DNA of 64,000 bases from Cohnella xylanilytica (GTDB taxonomy: Bacteria; Bacillota; Bacilli; Paenibacillales; Paenibacillaceae): assembly GCF_014212175.1 (NCBI RefSeq), contig NZ_JACJVR010000011.1:1-64000 (forward strand). Reading direction: 5' to 3'. The position numbers were made by a program, and so were the translations under genes. Of the stretch, positions 34,498 to 44,111 are shown piece by piece (the first letter of the stretch is position 1; every line of letters begins with the position of its first letter). Below the pieces are notes generated by a model that worked only from the letters and a program-made list of their open reading frames with translations, ran no database searches and was not told the DNA's origin.

Positions 34498-34523
34498 TGA
34501 AATATATATACCGAACGATTTCA
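34498..34523. promoter_or_regulatory. TetR-type operator 1
   Basis: TGAAAT and ATTTCA separated by 14 bases, forming a two-arm inverted repeat (seven bases with the adjacent A/T). It sits 29 bases before the ATPase start codon. An AT-rich TATATAT between the arms could be its -10 box. Confidence 0.65.
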
Positions 34524-34565
34524 TGAATTATGATAGATCGGGCGTCATCAGCCGTCAATAGGTTG

Positions 34566-34591
34566 TGAAATATTTATGTGTTATAATTTCA
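34566..34591. promoter_or_regulatory. TetR-type operator 2 with an extended -10 promoter
   Basis: Again TGAAAT, 14 bases, ATTTCA: the same arms and spacing as operator 1. TGTTATAAT (34579-34587), a perfect extended -10 box for the regulator gene, overlaps its right half. Confidence 0.65.
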
Positions 34592-34628
34592 TTATTGAAG
34601 CCAAGCGGAACTGGATGAAGGAGGACGC

Positions 34629-35225
34629 ATGAACGGATTCGCGAAGAGGGCGGAGTTGATCCGGGAGAAGATCAAGAAGACCGTGCTGGAGATGCTGAAG
34701 ACGTGGGAGCCGCGGAAAATCCGCATCGCCGACATCGCCGCCGAGGCGCGCGTGTCGCAGGTGACGATCTACAATTACTTCGGCAGCAAGGAGTCGCTGC
34801 TGCGCGAGGCGTTCAAGGATTACATGGAGAAGTCCTTCGCCGACTTCGAAGCGTTCATAGCCACGGGACCGACGATGAAGGAGATCGTGCAGTACTCGCT
34901 TTTCTACGACAAAGAAGCGATCCATGCCTATTCGCCGGACTTCTTCCGGGAGTTCCTCGTCGACGACCGCGAGATGTACGAGTATATGGAGCGGATCTAC
35001 CGCGATCGGGCGATGCCGCTCGTCGTACGGTTCATCGAAGAGGGCAAGAAGAGGGGCGAGATCTCTTCGAAGCTGTCTACTCCGACGCTTGTGATGTATT
35101 TCAACATGTTCAAGGATCAGTCGAAGACGATTCTGGACATGGCGCAGCAGAGCGGCGACCCGGAAGCCTTCGTGGAGGAGATCATCCGGTTGTTCTATTA
35201 CGGCGTGTGCGGGGAGGATCGGTAG
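34629..35225 (+). CDS. TetR/AcrR-family transcriptional regulator
   Basis: A 198-residue regulator with the N-terminal helix-turn-helix IRIADIAAEARVSQVTIYNYFGSKESLLREAF (about residues 31-62) and a helical ligand domain. It is divergent from the ABC exporter genes, and the gap carries two identical-pattern operators, so it probably represses both itself and the exporter until a substrate binds. ATG preceded by GGAGGACGC. Confidence 0.9.
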   Translation: MNGFAKRAELIREKIKKTVLEMLKTWEPRKIRIADIAAEARVSQVTIYNYFGSKESLLREAFKDYMEKSFADFEAFIATGPTMKEIVQYSLFYDKEAIHAYSPDFFREFLVDDREMYEYMERIYRDRAMPLVVRFIEEGKKRGEISSKLSTPTLVMYFNMFKDQSKTILDMAQQSGDPEAFVEEIIRLFYYGVCGEDR

Positions 35226-35334
35226 CCGCGGTCCGGCTGGCGGCAGGGGATGAGGGCGTCCTTGTCGAAAAAAAGAGAGGACGAAGCCGACGTCAGACGG
35301 ACGCCGGCGACAATTCAATCTCCGGAGGCTCCCG

Positions 35335-36798
35335 ATGCTGTTCGTATGGATCGCCCTATGGCTCGTGGCCGCGTTCCTGGCGCTGGCCGACCGAAGATCG
35401 GCCGACCTGAAGCGTCTCGGCGCGGTCTCCTTCTTCGGGGGCACCGGCGCGCTGGCCGCCGTGCTGGATACCCGGTTCATTCCGCACCTGGAATCGTTGG
35501 GCGGCTACGAGGGCTTGGAGAGGCTCCTTTATCGCGTTCAGGCCGCCTGCTCGGTCTCCTCCTATTACGGAGTTCCGTATTTTTTTCTGTTGTTCGCGAT
35601 CTCGTTCCGCGGGGGGAAGCTTCCTCCGAAGCTCCGGTATACGCTGCCCGCGGCGCTGCTGCTGCCGATCGTCTACGGCCTGCTGTTCACGCCGCCGTAC
35701 AACGAGAGGACTCCGATCGCCTTCGGCGTCGCCGTCTGGTGGGCGGTGCCGTACATGCTCGCCGGAGCCGCGATTATCCTGTGGCGCCGCCCCCGGAATG
35801 CCGCGTGGTCGCCCGCCTACTGGGTCGTCTGCTTGGCCGTGCTGCCTCCGGCTCTTATTTTCGCGGTCATGAACTATGTGCTTCCGAGCCTCGGCATGCT
35901 GCGGATGTGGGTGTACAACACCTGGTTCGTCGGACTCGGAGTGGCGGTGTTCGTCGTCGGCCTGTTCACGTACGGGTTCATGGGGCTTCGGCTGCTGGTC
36001 GACCGGCGCAGGCTGGATTCGACGCTGCGCGCGGTGACGTCGGGAACGGCGATTCTGAACCATGCGATGAAGAACGACGCGGGGAAAATCAAGCTGTTCG
36101 GCGAGAAAATGAAGGCGTACGCGGAGAAGACGGGACAGCCGGAGCTTCTCGCCGATATCGAGACCGTCCTGGCGGCTTCGCGCCATATGCAGGAGATGAT
36201 CTCCCGCGTGCATCGCCGCACGGAGGATTTGGCGCTGCGCCTCGCCGACGCCGACCCGGGCGAGCTCGTCCGCGAGACGGCGGCGTCCTTCGCGCCTCTG
36301 CTCGGGGATGTCCGGCTGCGCGTGGACGCTCCGGAAGGCTGGCGCTGCCGTCTCGACCGGGAGCAGCTGCGGGAGGCGCTGTCGAACCTCGTCTCGAATG
36401 CGCTCGAAGCGATGAAGGGGCGGGGCGAACTGCGGATCGCTCTTCGGGAGACGAAGCGGGAGCTCGTCATCGAGGTTCGCGACACCGGACCGGGAATGGA
36501 CCGGAAGGAGGCCGCGCGGGCGCTCGAGCCGTTCTTCACGACCAAGGGGGGCGGCACGAACTTCGGCCTCGGCTTGCCGTACGCCTACCACGTCATGCGC
36601 AAGCACGGGGGATCCCTGCATATCGCGGGGAAGAAGGGCGAAGGCGCGAGCGTCTATTTGAATTTGCCGAAGAGAAGCGTCCGGGCCCGGTTCGTCGGCG
36701 GGACCGAGGCGGCGGTAGAAGCGGGGAAAGAAGCAAGCGTCGAAAGGATCGGCGAAGGAATCGGAGAAAGAGGCGGCGACGGGAGGCGGCAGAGATGA
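35335..36798 (+). CDS. Membrane sensor histidine kinase
   Basis: A 487-residue kinase. The N-terminal half has about seven transmembrane helices (residues roughly 5-225). The kinase core has a histidine in AILNHAMKND (H243), and an ATPase domain with NLVSNALEAM, RDTGPGMD and GTNFGLGLPYAY. The helical phospho-acceptor region is atypical, close to the HATPase-only groups. CCGGAGGC precedes the ATG. It ends with the unusual tail KRIGEGIGERGG and overlaps the following regulator gene by four bases. Confidence 0.83.
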   Translation: MLFVWIALWLVAAFLALADRRSADLKRLGAVSFFGGTGALAAVLDTRFIPHLESLGGYEGLERLLYRVQAACSVSSYYGVPYFFLLFAISFRGGKLPPKLRYTLPAALLLPIVYGLLFTPPYNERTPIAFGVAVWWAVPYMLAGAAIILWRRPRNAAWSPAYWVVCLAVLPPALIFAVMNYVLPSLGMLRMWVYNTWFVGLGVAVFVVGLFTYGFMGLRLLVDRRRLDSTLRAVTSGTAILNHAMKNDAGKIKLFGEKMKAYAEKTGQPELLADIETVLAASRHMQEMISRVHRRTEDLALRLADADPGELVRETAASFAPLLGDVRLRVDAPEGWRCRLDREQLREALSNLVSNALEAMKGRGELRIALRETKRELVIEVRDTGPGMDRKEAARALEPFFTTKGGGTNFGLGLPYAYHVMRKHGGSLHIAGKKGEGASVYLNLPKRSVRARFVGGTEAAVEAGKEASVERIGEGIGERGGDGRRQR

Positions 36799-37466
36799 AC
36801 CCGGTTCGAGTGTGGATCGTCGAGGACGATAAAGATTGGTTGCGAGGCTTGGCGGATTATCTGAACCGGCAGGACGGCATCGAGGTCCGCTTCGCCTCCG
36901 GCTCGCCGGAGGAGGTCCGGCGAACGCTGCGCGAGAGCGAAGACCCGGCCGACGTCGTCCTTATGGACATTATGCTGCACGGCGTCCCCGAAGGGATCGC
37001 GCTGGCCGAGGAGGTCGCCTTGGCTTCGGGAGCGAGCGTCGTCATGCTGACTTCGCTGGAGGAGAAGGAGCTCATCCTGCGCTCGTTCCAGGCCGGCGCG
37101 ATCGACTACCGCGTCAAGTCCGCCTTCGAGGAGCTGCCGGAAGCCGTCCGCGCGGCCGCCCGCAAGCGGTCGCCGATCAGCCCCGAGGCGGCGGAGCGGA
37201 TGCGGGAGGAATTCCGCCGGCTGAAGCGGCTGGAGCGCGAGTTCGAGGTCCGCAAGTTCAAGGACCTCGTGACGCCGTCCGAGCTGGAGCTGCTCGAGAT
37301 GATCGATCAAGGCTATTCGCAGTCGCAGATCGCCGACAAGCGGTTCGTCTCCATCCGCACCGTGAAGAATCACGTGGGCAACATCCTCCGGAAGCTGAAG
37401 GCGGGCAGCTCCAAGGAGGCCGCCCGTCAAGCGAAGGAGATGGGCTTGTTCGACCGGGATGATTAA
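36795..37466 (+). CDS. NarL-type response regulator
   Basis: A 223-residue regulator: receiver domain with D58 in VVLMDIML, and a C-terminal LuxR-type helix-turn-helix (VTPSELELLEMIDQGYSQSQIADKRFVSIRTVKNHVGNIL). The linker between them is long and strongly charged (MREEFRRLKRLEREFEVRKFKDL). Its ATG overlaps the stop of the kinase gene, its likely partner. Confidence 0.9.
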   Translation: MNPVRVWIVEDDKDWLRGLADYLNRQDGIEVRFASGSPEEVRRTLRESEDPADVVLMDIMLHGVPEGIALAEEVALASGASVVMLTSLEEKELILRSFQAGAIDYRVKSAFEELPEAVRAAARKRSPISPEAAERMREEFRRLKRLEREFEVRKFKDLVTPSELELLEMIDQGYSQSQIADKRFVSIRTVKNHVGNILRKLKAGSSKEAARQAKEMGLFDRDD

Positions 37467-37500
37467 GGCGGCCGACGGTGTGCGAATAAGCCGATGAGAG

Positions 37501-37532
37501 TAGTACCAGACGAAGATGGTACTATTTTTTTT
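37501..37532 (+). terminator. Terminator of the kinase-regulator operon
   Basis: TAGTACCA pairs with TGGTACTA around an eight-base loop, then eight T residues. Confidence 0.9.
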
Positions 37533-37609
37533 GCGCTTTTTTTCTACAATGAGACTGCAAGGATAGACTAGGGAGAGCGGTCTCAATCGCTTGAACGGAG
37601 GGGGTTGCC

Positions 37610-38329
37610 ATGGAATTCGAAGCGTACCACGCGGCGCACTGGGCGGCGCTCGCCGTCGCGGCCGCGGTTCTCTTCATCATCGTCGGCCAGCGGGAGAGGC
37701 TGCGGCGGCCGGGCGCGAACCGAGCGGCCCGACGGTCGCTCGCCGCCCTCCTCGCCGGGAGCGAGGCGGCGCTGCAAATCTCGTATGCGGTCGGAGGCGG
37801 CTGGGACGTCTATGCGCTGCCGTTCGAGCTGTGCAGCATCACCTTGTGGCTGTCGGCGGTCTTGCTGCTGACCGGCAACCGCAGGCTGTACGAGGTGTCG
37901 TTCTTCCTCGGCACGCTCGGCGCGACGCAGGCGCTGCTGACGCCGAACCTTAGCGCGACGTTCCCCGAGTTCGGCTACTTCCACTTCTTCATCGCGCATA
38001 TCGCCATCGTGGCGGCGAACGTCTACATGACCGTCGTCGAACGGCTCCGGCCGACGTTCTCCTCCGTGCTGCGGGCGCTCGCCTGGCTGCATGCGCTGGC
38101 TATCCCGGCCGCGATCGCCAACCTCGCGTTCGGAACGAACTTCATGTACCTGGCGCGCAAGCCGAACACGGCCTCGCTGCTCGACCTGCTGGGGCCGTGG
38201 CCTTGGTATCTGCTCCAGCTCGAAGTCGTCGCTTTTCTGCTGTGCCTGGCCCTGCTCGGACTCGTGCGTCTGGCGGACCGTCTGGCTGGCTCTAACGAAG
38301 CTTACGGGAGGCTGAAGCCGAACGAATAA
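37610..38329 (+). CDS. YwaF-like integral membrane protein (TIGR02206 type)
   Basis: A 239-residue membrane protein with about seven helices: the PFELCSITLWLSAVLLLTGN region near the middle, followed by GTNFMYLARKPNTASLLDLLGPWPWY, matches the TIGR02206/YwaF family, of unknown function. GGAGGGGG lies before the ATG. The last residues are hydrophilic. It begins 78 bases after the upstream terminator and has no obvious partner. Confidence 0.8.
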   Translation: MEFEAYHAAHWAALAVAAAVLFIIVGQRERLRRPGANRAARRSLAALLAGSEAALQISYAVGGGWDVYALPFELCSITLWLSAVLLLTGNRRLYEVSFFLGTLGATQALLTPNLSATFPEFGYFHFFIAHIAIVAANVYMTVVERLRPTFSSVLRALAWLHALAIPAAIANLAFGTNFMYLARKPNTASLLDLLGPWPWYLLQLEVVAFLLCLALLGLVRLADRLAGSNEAYGRLKPNE

Positions 38330-38520
38330 GGTTCTTCGCAACGGCTCGCGATGTCGGATTCCGACAGACGTATGCCCGCGGAAGGCGCGTCCGGAAGCAA
38401 CAAGCAGAAGCATCGAATAGGCAGAGGGAATAAAGAACCGCGACCGATTGAACTTTCCGCGTTCATCTCTCGTACCATTTGGCATACAACGAAGATAGAA
38501 TGCGTCGAGGGGGAAGCGGA

Positions 38521-39357
38521 ATGGGGAAGGCAATCCGCAGGCTGATCGAATTCGGGTGGACGCAGGCGCTCTGCTGCCTGTTCCCGGTCGCGATCTTCGC
38601 GGCGATGGCGGCGACGAAGGCGGTGTCGATCCCGTTCGTGCCGCGCTACGATCTGATTCTGCTGATCTGCATCGCCGTGCAGGCGGGCATGATCCTGTTC
38701 AAGCTGGAGACGGCGGACGAGTTGAAGGTCATCACGCTGTTCCACGTCATCGGGCTCGGACTGGAGCTGTTCAAGGTGCATGCGGGATCCTGGTCGTATC
38801 CGGAGGAAGCGTGGACGAAGGTCGGGGGAGTGCCGCTGTACAGCGGATTTATGTATGCGAGCGTGGCCAGCTACATCTGCCAGGCGTGGAGAAGGTTCGA
38901 TCTGAGATTCGAGCGTTGGCCGAATCCGTACGCGACGACGGGGATCGCCGTCGTCATTTACGCCAACTTTTTCACCCATCATTACATTCCGGATCTGAGA
39001 TGGCCGATTATGGCCGCGCTGCTCGTCGTCTTCCTGAAGTCTTGGGTCGCGTTCCGGGTGGGCGGACGGGTGTACCGGATGCCGCTGCTCGTCTCGTTCG
39101 TCCTGATCGGCTTCTTCATCTGGGTGGCGGAGAACATCTCGACTTATCTGGGAGCCTGGCAGTATCCGAATCAGGAGGTTCGTTGGAATCTCGTGCATTG
39201 GGGGAAAATCAGCTCCTGGTTCCTGCTCGTCATCATCAGCATCATCATCGTCGTTCAGCTGAAGGATCTCAAGTACCGGCTGCTCCCCCGCGCGTGGGCT
39301 CGTAGAGGGGCAGCCGGCGGGGAGACGGCTAAGCGTTCGGATACCGTTCCCGAATGA
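38521..39357 (+). CDS. DUF817 family membrane protein
   Basis: A 278-residue membrane protein with seven predicted helices, starting at ATG 38521 (GGGGGAAGCGGA upstream). The pattern HVIGLGLELFKVHAGSWSYPEE, GVPLYSGFMYASVASYICQAWR fits the DUF817 family (unknown function). The last dozen residues (GETAKRSDTVPE) are encoded by a 39-base sequence that also forms the 3' end of the dinB-like gene 4.9 kb away (see the repeat entries). Confidence 0.8.
   Translation: MGKAIRRLIEFGWTQALCCLFPVAIFAAMAATKAVSIPFVPRYDLILLICIAVQAGMILFKLETADELKVITLFHVIGLGLELFKVHAGSWSYPEEAWTKVGGVPLYSGFMYASVASYICQAWRRFDLRFERWPNPYATTGIAVVIYANFFTHHYIPDLRWPIMAALLVVFLKSWVAFRVGGRVYRMPLLVSFVLIGFFIWVAENISTYLGAWQYPNQEVRWNLVHWGKISSWFLLVIISIIIVVQLKDLKYRLLPRAWARRGAAGGETAKRSDTVPE
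39319..39357. repeat. 39-bp direct repeat, left copy
   Basis: Identical to 44268-44306 except one base (G at 39339, A at 44288), in the same orientation. It ends exactly at the stop codon of the DUF817 gene. Confidence 0.85.
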
Positions 39358-39391
39358 GACCTTCGTCCAACTTATACGATGAATACCTGGC

Positions 39392-39425
39392 GAGGGTGGA
39401 GCCCGAACTCCATCCTCTTTTTTTT
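39392..39425 (+). terminator. Terminator after the DUF817 gene
   Basis: GAGGGTGGAG and CTCCATCCTC form a ten-base-pair stem (one G-U pair), then eight T residues. It lies within the segment between the two 39-bp repeats. Confidence 0.88.
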
Positions 39426-39653
39426 GCGTTCGCCCAGGTGAGATGCTCCCGGATCCGGATTTTTCCCGGAAGTTTCTCCCGGGAAGCCGGGAGGCCTTCC
39501 CTTGTCGGGGGTGCGGCGCCGAAATACGATGAACTCGGGAGGCGAAACTCTATGAGAGGAGATTAAGATCGTGACAAGAAGGGCGAATGCCGCCCGGCGG
39601 CCGCCCGGCTCTTCGCTAGAGAACGATCGGATAGAGAGGGAGAGAGCGCGGAT

Positions 39654-40406
39654 ATGGCAAGCATTATCGTAACCGGAGTATCGAGAGGGATCGGAGAGGC
39701 CTTGGCCGCGGCCCTGCTGGAGCGAGGGCATCGGGTCGTCGGCATCTCGCGAAGCGGCAACGCGGCTCTGCGGAGCCACGCGGAATATCGGGAGATCGCG
39801 GCGGATCTTGGGGATTCGGCCGCCTTGGAACGGTTGCTGAGGCAAGCGCTCGAGCTGTCTGGGCCTTCGGCCCGGACGGAAGGAATCGGCCTGGTGAACA
39901 ACGCGGCCGTTCTCCGCCCGCTGAGGGGGGCGGAGAGTTCGAGTCCGGCGGAGATCGCCTATCATCTTCAGGTCAACCTTGCGGCTCCCGTCGTACTGTG
40001 CGCGCTGTTCGCCCGCCATACGGAACTCTGGGCGTGCGACAAAAGGATTCTCAACGTCACGTCCGCTTCCGCGGAGATTTTGCTTCCGGGAATGAGCTGC
40101 TACTGCACGGCTAAGGCCGGGCTCGACGTCTTCACGAGGACGATGGGACTCGAGCAGCAAGCCAAAGCGCATCCGATCCGGGTCGCTTCCGTCTGGCCGG
40201 GCATGATCGAGACGTCCATGCAAGCGGAGGCGCGAGAGCAGCCGGCCGCGGCGTTCCCCGGAAGGGACGTCTTCGTCGCAGCGAAGGAAGACGGCTTGTT
40301 GTCTACAGCCGCCCATACGGCCGGGAGATTGGCGGATCTGCTGTTCAGCAATGCCTATCCTCAGGGCGAGGTCGTCCGGAATTTGGAGGGATTCTCTTCA
40401 AGGTAG
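39654..40406 (+). CDS. SDR oxidoreductase, sepiapterin/benzil-reductase-like
   Basis: A 250-residue short-chain dehydrogenase: TGVSRGIGEALA (about residues 7-18), NNAAVLRPL, a serine in NVTSASAE and YCTAK with the catalytic tyrosine and lysine. The overall pattern resembles YueD-type (S)-benzoin-forming benzil reductases. The natural substrate is not predictable. GGGAGAGAGC precedes the ATG. It is the first gene after the left 39-bp repeat. Confidence 0.85.
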   Translation: MASIIVTGVSRGIGEALAAALLERGHRVVGISRSGNAALRSHAEYREIAADLGDSAALERLLRQALELSGPSARTEGIGLVNNAAVLRPLRGAESSSPAEIAYHLQVNLAAPVVLCALFARHTELWACDKRILNVTSASAEILLPGMSCYCTAKAGLDVFTRTMGLEQQAKAHPIRVASVWPGMIETSMQAEAREQPAAAFPGRDVFVAAKEDGLLSTAAHTAGRLADLLFSNAYPQGEVVRNLEGFSSR

Positions 40407-40445
40407 ACCAAGGAACGTTCGGCTAAGCCCGCCATCCTTAGAAGA

Positions 40446-40478
40446 AAGAGCCGCGTATCCTTAACGGAAGCGGCTCTT
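40446..40478. terminator. Hairpin between convergent genes
   Basis: AAGAGCCGC pairs with GCGGCTCTT around a 15-base loop. It lies between the SDR gene and the convergent response-regulator gene; T content on each side is moderate. Confidence 0.6.
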
Positions 40479-40481
40479 CGT

Positions 40482-41126
40482 TCAATCCCGATTCCCCTTC
40501 AGCAGACGGGCCGCTTCATGCCGGTCCCTGACCTGCAGCTTGTTCAGAATGGAGGAGACATGGTTGGCGACCGTTTTGGCGCTGAGCCCCAGAGCCGCGG
40601 CGATGTCCGAATTGGCCGCGTCCTCGATGAGCAGCGCGAGCACTTCCTTCTCGCGCGGGGTCAGCTCCTTCAGCGCTTCGATTCCATACTCCTGCCGGGT
40701 GGCGAAGTCGATGACGCGGGACGCGACATGCGGACCGAAGATCGCCTCTCCGCCGGCTACCGCGCGGATGGCGCGAAGGATCTCGTCCTTGGAGGCGTCC
40801 TTCAGGATATAGCCGCGGGCGCCTGCCTTCATGGCCGTCAACACGGACGCGTCGTCGCGGAACATCGTCAGCATCAGAATGCGGACCTCCGGGCGGGCGG
40901 CGCGTATCCGCTGGGCGGCTTCCATCCCGCTCATCCCCGGCATCCGGATATCCATTAGAATGACGTCGGGCTGAAGCTCTTCCGCCAGTCGGACCGCTTC
41001 CTCGCCGGTCGTCGCTTCCCCGATCCAACGCATATCCTCCGCCGTCTCAAGCATCGTCTGGACGCCCTGGCGGAAGAGGGGATGATCGTCCGCGACCAGC
41101 ACGCGGATTGGGATTGCCTCGTTCAT
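40482..41126 (-). CDS. NarL-type response regulator
   Basis: A 214-residue regulator: receiver domain with phospho-acceptor D59 in [11 protein letters not shown] and a LuxR-type helix-turn-helix ([36 protein letters not shown]). Its start codon follows the kinase stop by one base, and the kinase is the probable partner. Part of a three-gene operon with an upstream membrane protein. Confidence 0.92.
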   Translation of the reverse strand: MNEAIPIRVLVADDHPLFRQGVQTMLETAEDMRWIGEATTGEEAVRLAEELQPDVILMDIRMPGMSGMEAAQRIRAARPEVRILMLTMFRDDASVLTAMKAGARGYILKDASKDEILRAIRAVAGGEAIFGPHVASRVIDFATRQEYGIEALKELTPREKEVLALLIEDAANSDIAAALGLSAKTVANHVSSILNKLQVRDRHEAARLLKGNRD

Positions 41127-41127
41127 C

Positions 41128-43314
41128 TCAATGCTCCTCTCTCGAATAATTATTGCAAGGAAGCCATGCGTCGATGGAGGTGCCGTTCCCAGGCGACGAA
41201 CTCAGAGCCCAGCTCCCGCCTAGCTCCGCCGCGCGTTCGCGCATGGACGCGAGTCCGATTCCGCGAACCTGGGAGCCGTTGCTGGCCCCGGCGGCTCCCG
41301 GGGCGAACCCGGCGCCGTTATCGGCGACCGACAGCCGCAGCCCTTCGTTCTCCATGGCGACGCGTATCTCGCATCTCGTGGCCCGGGAATGCTTCACGCA
41401 ATTCAGCATCGCTTCGACGAGAATGCGGTAGGCGGCCACCTCGACGGCTGCCGGCAGGGGAGGCAGAGGGTCATGCGGTTCGACGATCTCGATCGCGAGG
41501 CGGCCTCCGCTGCCCTTCGAGACCTCCGGGAGAGAAGAAGCGATCGCCCGAAGCTCGTCCCTCTTCTGCTTGACCGCTTCAAGCAGCCCTAATTCGTCCA
41601 AGGCCGGCGGCCGAAGCTCGTAGACAAGCCCTCGAATATCTTCGACCGTCTGTCGGATGACGGTCTTCAGCCCGGACACGAGGGCGCCCGCCCGTTCCGT
41701 GTCCCGCTTCATCCATTCCTCCGCGGAATCCGCGTTCAGCGCCAGCGCCGCGAGCCTGGGGGCGAGATCGTCGTGCAGGTTGCGGCGAATCGCCAGCCGC
41801 TCTTCTTCGCGCGCCAGGATAATCCTCTCCCGCGATTGCTGCAGCTCCTGGGCCAGCAGCCGAATGTCCAGCATCTGCTTCGCTCCCGCCACGACGACGC
41901 CGGCTTGGCGGGCAAGCAGCTCCAGCATCCTGCGGTCCTGACCTGGGAACGGCTCTCCGGACGGGGAACGGGAGACGGTCAGAATGCCCAACTCTTCGCC
42001 GTTCACCACGAGCGGCAATTCCTCGAACCGGTCCTCGTCCGCAGGCTTCGTGCCCGCTTCGGCTACCTCGGCGAAGCCGCCGTTGCGGCTCAGCTTAAGA
42101 GAGACGTAGGGGAGCTTCAAGGTGTCGCGAACCGTCTTGACGACGAGCAGCATCGCGTCTTCGGGACGGTGCGGCTCCTTCAGGCGGTGTCCGAGCCGAA
42201 GCAGGACCGCGAACGGATCCTCCTTCTCCCCGTAGAGGAGCCGATTAAGCCCGTTCTGAATCCGCTCCTTAAGCGGAGCGAAGAGGACCGCTATCAGCCC
42301 GGTGGCGGCCAGGGAGACGGCGGCCTGGTTCCCCGTTCCGAATACCGTGCCCAAGTACCATACGGTTCCGACGTAGAGGACGGCTAGACTGCCGCTGAGC
42401 GCCGCGTAGAGGATCGTGCGGTTGACGATCGGTTCGATATTCCACAGCCGGTATCGCTGCACGGAGACGACCAGCGTCAATGGAAGCAGAAGGAAGAGCA
42501 GCCGGCTGGCGGCTTCCACGAGGAGCATGCCCGCGGGATCGCGCGATTCGTAGAAGTCGGGGTTCCAAGCGAGCGGAAGCAGATTGACGGCGCCGACGCC
42601 AAGGATCATTATGCTGAAGCCGAGCACGAATAGCCGGGTCTGCTCCTGCTGCTTCGTGTCCGCGGCGAAGCGGTATCGATAGATCTGGACGAACAGCAGC
42701 AAGCCGTAGAAGGCGACCATCCAGAGGCCGGTCAGCCATGAGGGCCAGAGGGAGATCGGCCAGCTCGGCGGAGCCGCGGTCGAGAGGAACCGGGGAACGA
42801 ACACGAGCCAGCCGGCGACGCTCATCCAGCGGCGGGGAACCCCGCTTCCCGGGAATAGAAGCCCGAACAGGAAGACGGACAGGAAGGCCGCGGCGTCCGC
42901 GAGCCGGTAAATCGGCCGGACCGCCTCCCAAGCGGAGGCGTGAAGAAGGGAATCCGGATACATCGTGATAAAAGCGTAGGAAATAAGAAGGACGCAGCCG
43001 ACCAGCGGGACGGGCTCGCGCGAGCGCTTGCGGAGAAGAACGCCGGCAGCCCCGGCGTAGATCAAGAAGCAGACGAGATCGAAGCCCGCGTAAAGCGCCG
43101 CCAGGCCGGAAGGAGTCAGCCCCCATGAATCTCGCAGCGAGGAAGGCAGCATCTCAATCGAGGCCCCCGGACATGAGGTGCCGGCGCAGCCTTCGAGATA
43201 GCGGTCATAAATCGGCAATCCCGATAAAAAAAGCAGGCTTAGAAGCCCGCTCCACAGAAGCGCGGCGAAGCGGAACGCTTGAATGCCGCGCGCGCCGATT
43301 CGAATCGTTCGCAT
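41128..43314 (-). CDS. NarL/ComP-type sensor histidine kinase
   Basis: A 728-residue kinase. Residues about 10-345 hold several transmembrane helices, with a cysteine-containing loop (GCAGTSCPG) early on. A GAF-like region follows (LLVVKTVRDTLKLPYVSLKL), then HisKA_3 with H514 in RRNLHDDLAPRLAALAL, and an ATPase domain with DNGAGFAPG and GIGLASMRERAAELGG. The start is placed at ATG 43314, AAGGG about ten bases upstream. It begins eight bases after the upstream membrane protein gene ends. Confidence 0.85.
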   Translation of the reverse strand: MRTIRIGARGIQAFRFAALLWSGLLSLLFLSGLPIYDRYLEGCAGTSCPGASIEMLPSSLRDSWGLTPSGLAALYAGFDLVCFLIYAGAAGVLLRKRSREPVPLVGCVLLISYAFITMYPDSLLHASAWEAVRPIYRLADAAAFLSVFLFGLLFPGSGVPRRWMSVAGWLVFVPRFLSTAAPPSWPISLWPSWLTGLWMVAFYGLLLFVQIYRYRFAADTKQQEQTRLFVLGFSIMILGVGAVNLLPLAWNPDFYESRDPAGMLLVEAASRLLFLLLPLTLVVSVQRYRLWNIEPIVNRTILYAALSGSLAVLYVGTVWYLGTVFGTGNQAAVSLAATGLIAVLFAPLKERIQNGLNRLLYGEKEDPFAVLLRLGHRLKEPHRPEDAMLLVVKTVRDTLKLPYVSLKLSRNGGFAEVAEAGTKPADEDRFEELPLVVNGEELGILTVSRSPSGEPFPGQDRRMLELLARQAGVVVAGAKQMLDIRLLAQELQQSRERIILAREEERLAIRRNLHDDLAPRLAALALNADSAEEWMKRDTERAGALVSGLKTVIRQTVEDIRGLVYELRPPALDELGLLEAVKQKRDELRAIASSLPEVSKGSGGRLAIEIVEPHDPLPPLPAAVEVAAYRILVEAMLNCVKHSRATRCEIRVAMENEGLRLSVADNGAGFAPGAAGASNGSQVRGIGLASMRERAAELGGSWALSSSPGNGTSIDAWLPCNNYSREEH

Positions 43315-43322
43315 GCCATCGA

Positions 43323-44111
43323 TCACCCTTGGTCGCGACGGGCGGACAAGAGGATATACCCGGCTCCGACCGCGGCCGAAGCGATTCCGCCCCATGTCCC
43401 CAAACTACCAGCATGGTGGGGAATTGTCAACGCAGCGGCGGCGAGATAGAGATAGACGATTCCCGTCAGTATTCCAAGACGGACGCTGTCGCGGCTTCTT
43501 CCGGCCGCGAAGAAGCCGGCCATGATTAAGTTGAGGTAGAGGGCGGAGTTCTCTCCCCACCGGAACTCATCGTCCAGGCCGGCCCATTGGTTCGATATTC
43601 CTCTCCAGATCAAGGGGAGCAGAGCCGCGGCGGCCGCGGCCGTCAACATCGCGACGGGGCGGCTCGGCGTCCGCGTCTCGCCGGAGGACCGGAAGACTTG
43701 GTCCCGATAAGGATAAGCGGCATACAGCGAGAGACAGACGACGGCGAACATTCCGGTTACGAACAGCTTCTTCACGTACAGGTTCCAGTCGGTGATCGCG
43801 AGAGCGACCAAGAACACCCCGTGCCCGAGAATGTAGAATCGGAGTACGGCGGGACCGGCTGCGGGCCGGAAGAGCAGCATCACAAGGCTGCCTCCGAGCA
43901 GCAGGCCGATCAAGGCGCCGTGAACGCCGCCGTGCCAATGAAGCTCGTACGGCAAGTAGCTCTCGGATCTCGTGAAGGGCAGAAGCAGCTCGATAAAGCC
44001 GTCGAGGGCGGCGAAGCTTCCCAATGCGAACACGGCGGCGAGAATGCGGAATACCGCCATTCGCCATCTGGTCGGCCGGCGTTCCATAGCAAGAGGCGTC
44101 TGTACTTCCAT
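43323..44111 (-). CDS. Multi-pass membrane protein
   Basis: A 262-residue integral membrane protein with about seven helices, rich in A, L, G and V. It has histidines (YELHWHGGVHGAL) in one loop and no recognised domain. AAGGAGAG precedes the ATG. It is the first gene of the operon ending in the kinase and regulator, and may act as an accessory sensor or target; that is only a guess. Confidence 0.7.
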   Translation of the reverse strand: MEVQTPLAMERRPTRWRMAVFRILAAVFALGSFAALDGFIELLLPFTRSESYLPYELHWHGGVHGALIGLLLGGSLVMLLFRPAAGPAVLRFYILGHGVFLVALAITDWNLYVKKLFVTGMFAVVCLSLYAAYPYRDQVFRSSGETRTPSRPVAMLTAAAAAALLPLIWRGISNQWAGLDDEFRWGENSALYLNLIMAGFFAAGRSRDSVRLGILTGIVYLYLAAAALTIPHHAGSLGTWGGIASAAVGAGYILLSARRDQG

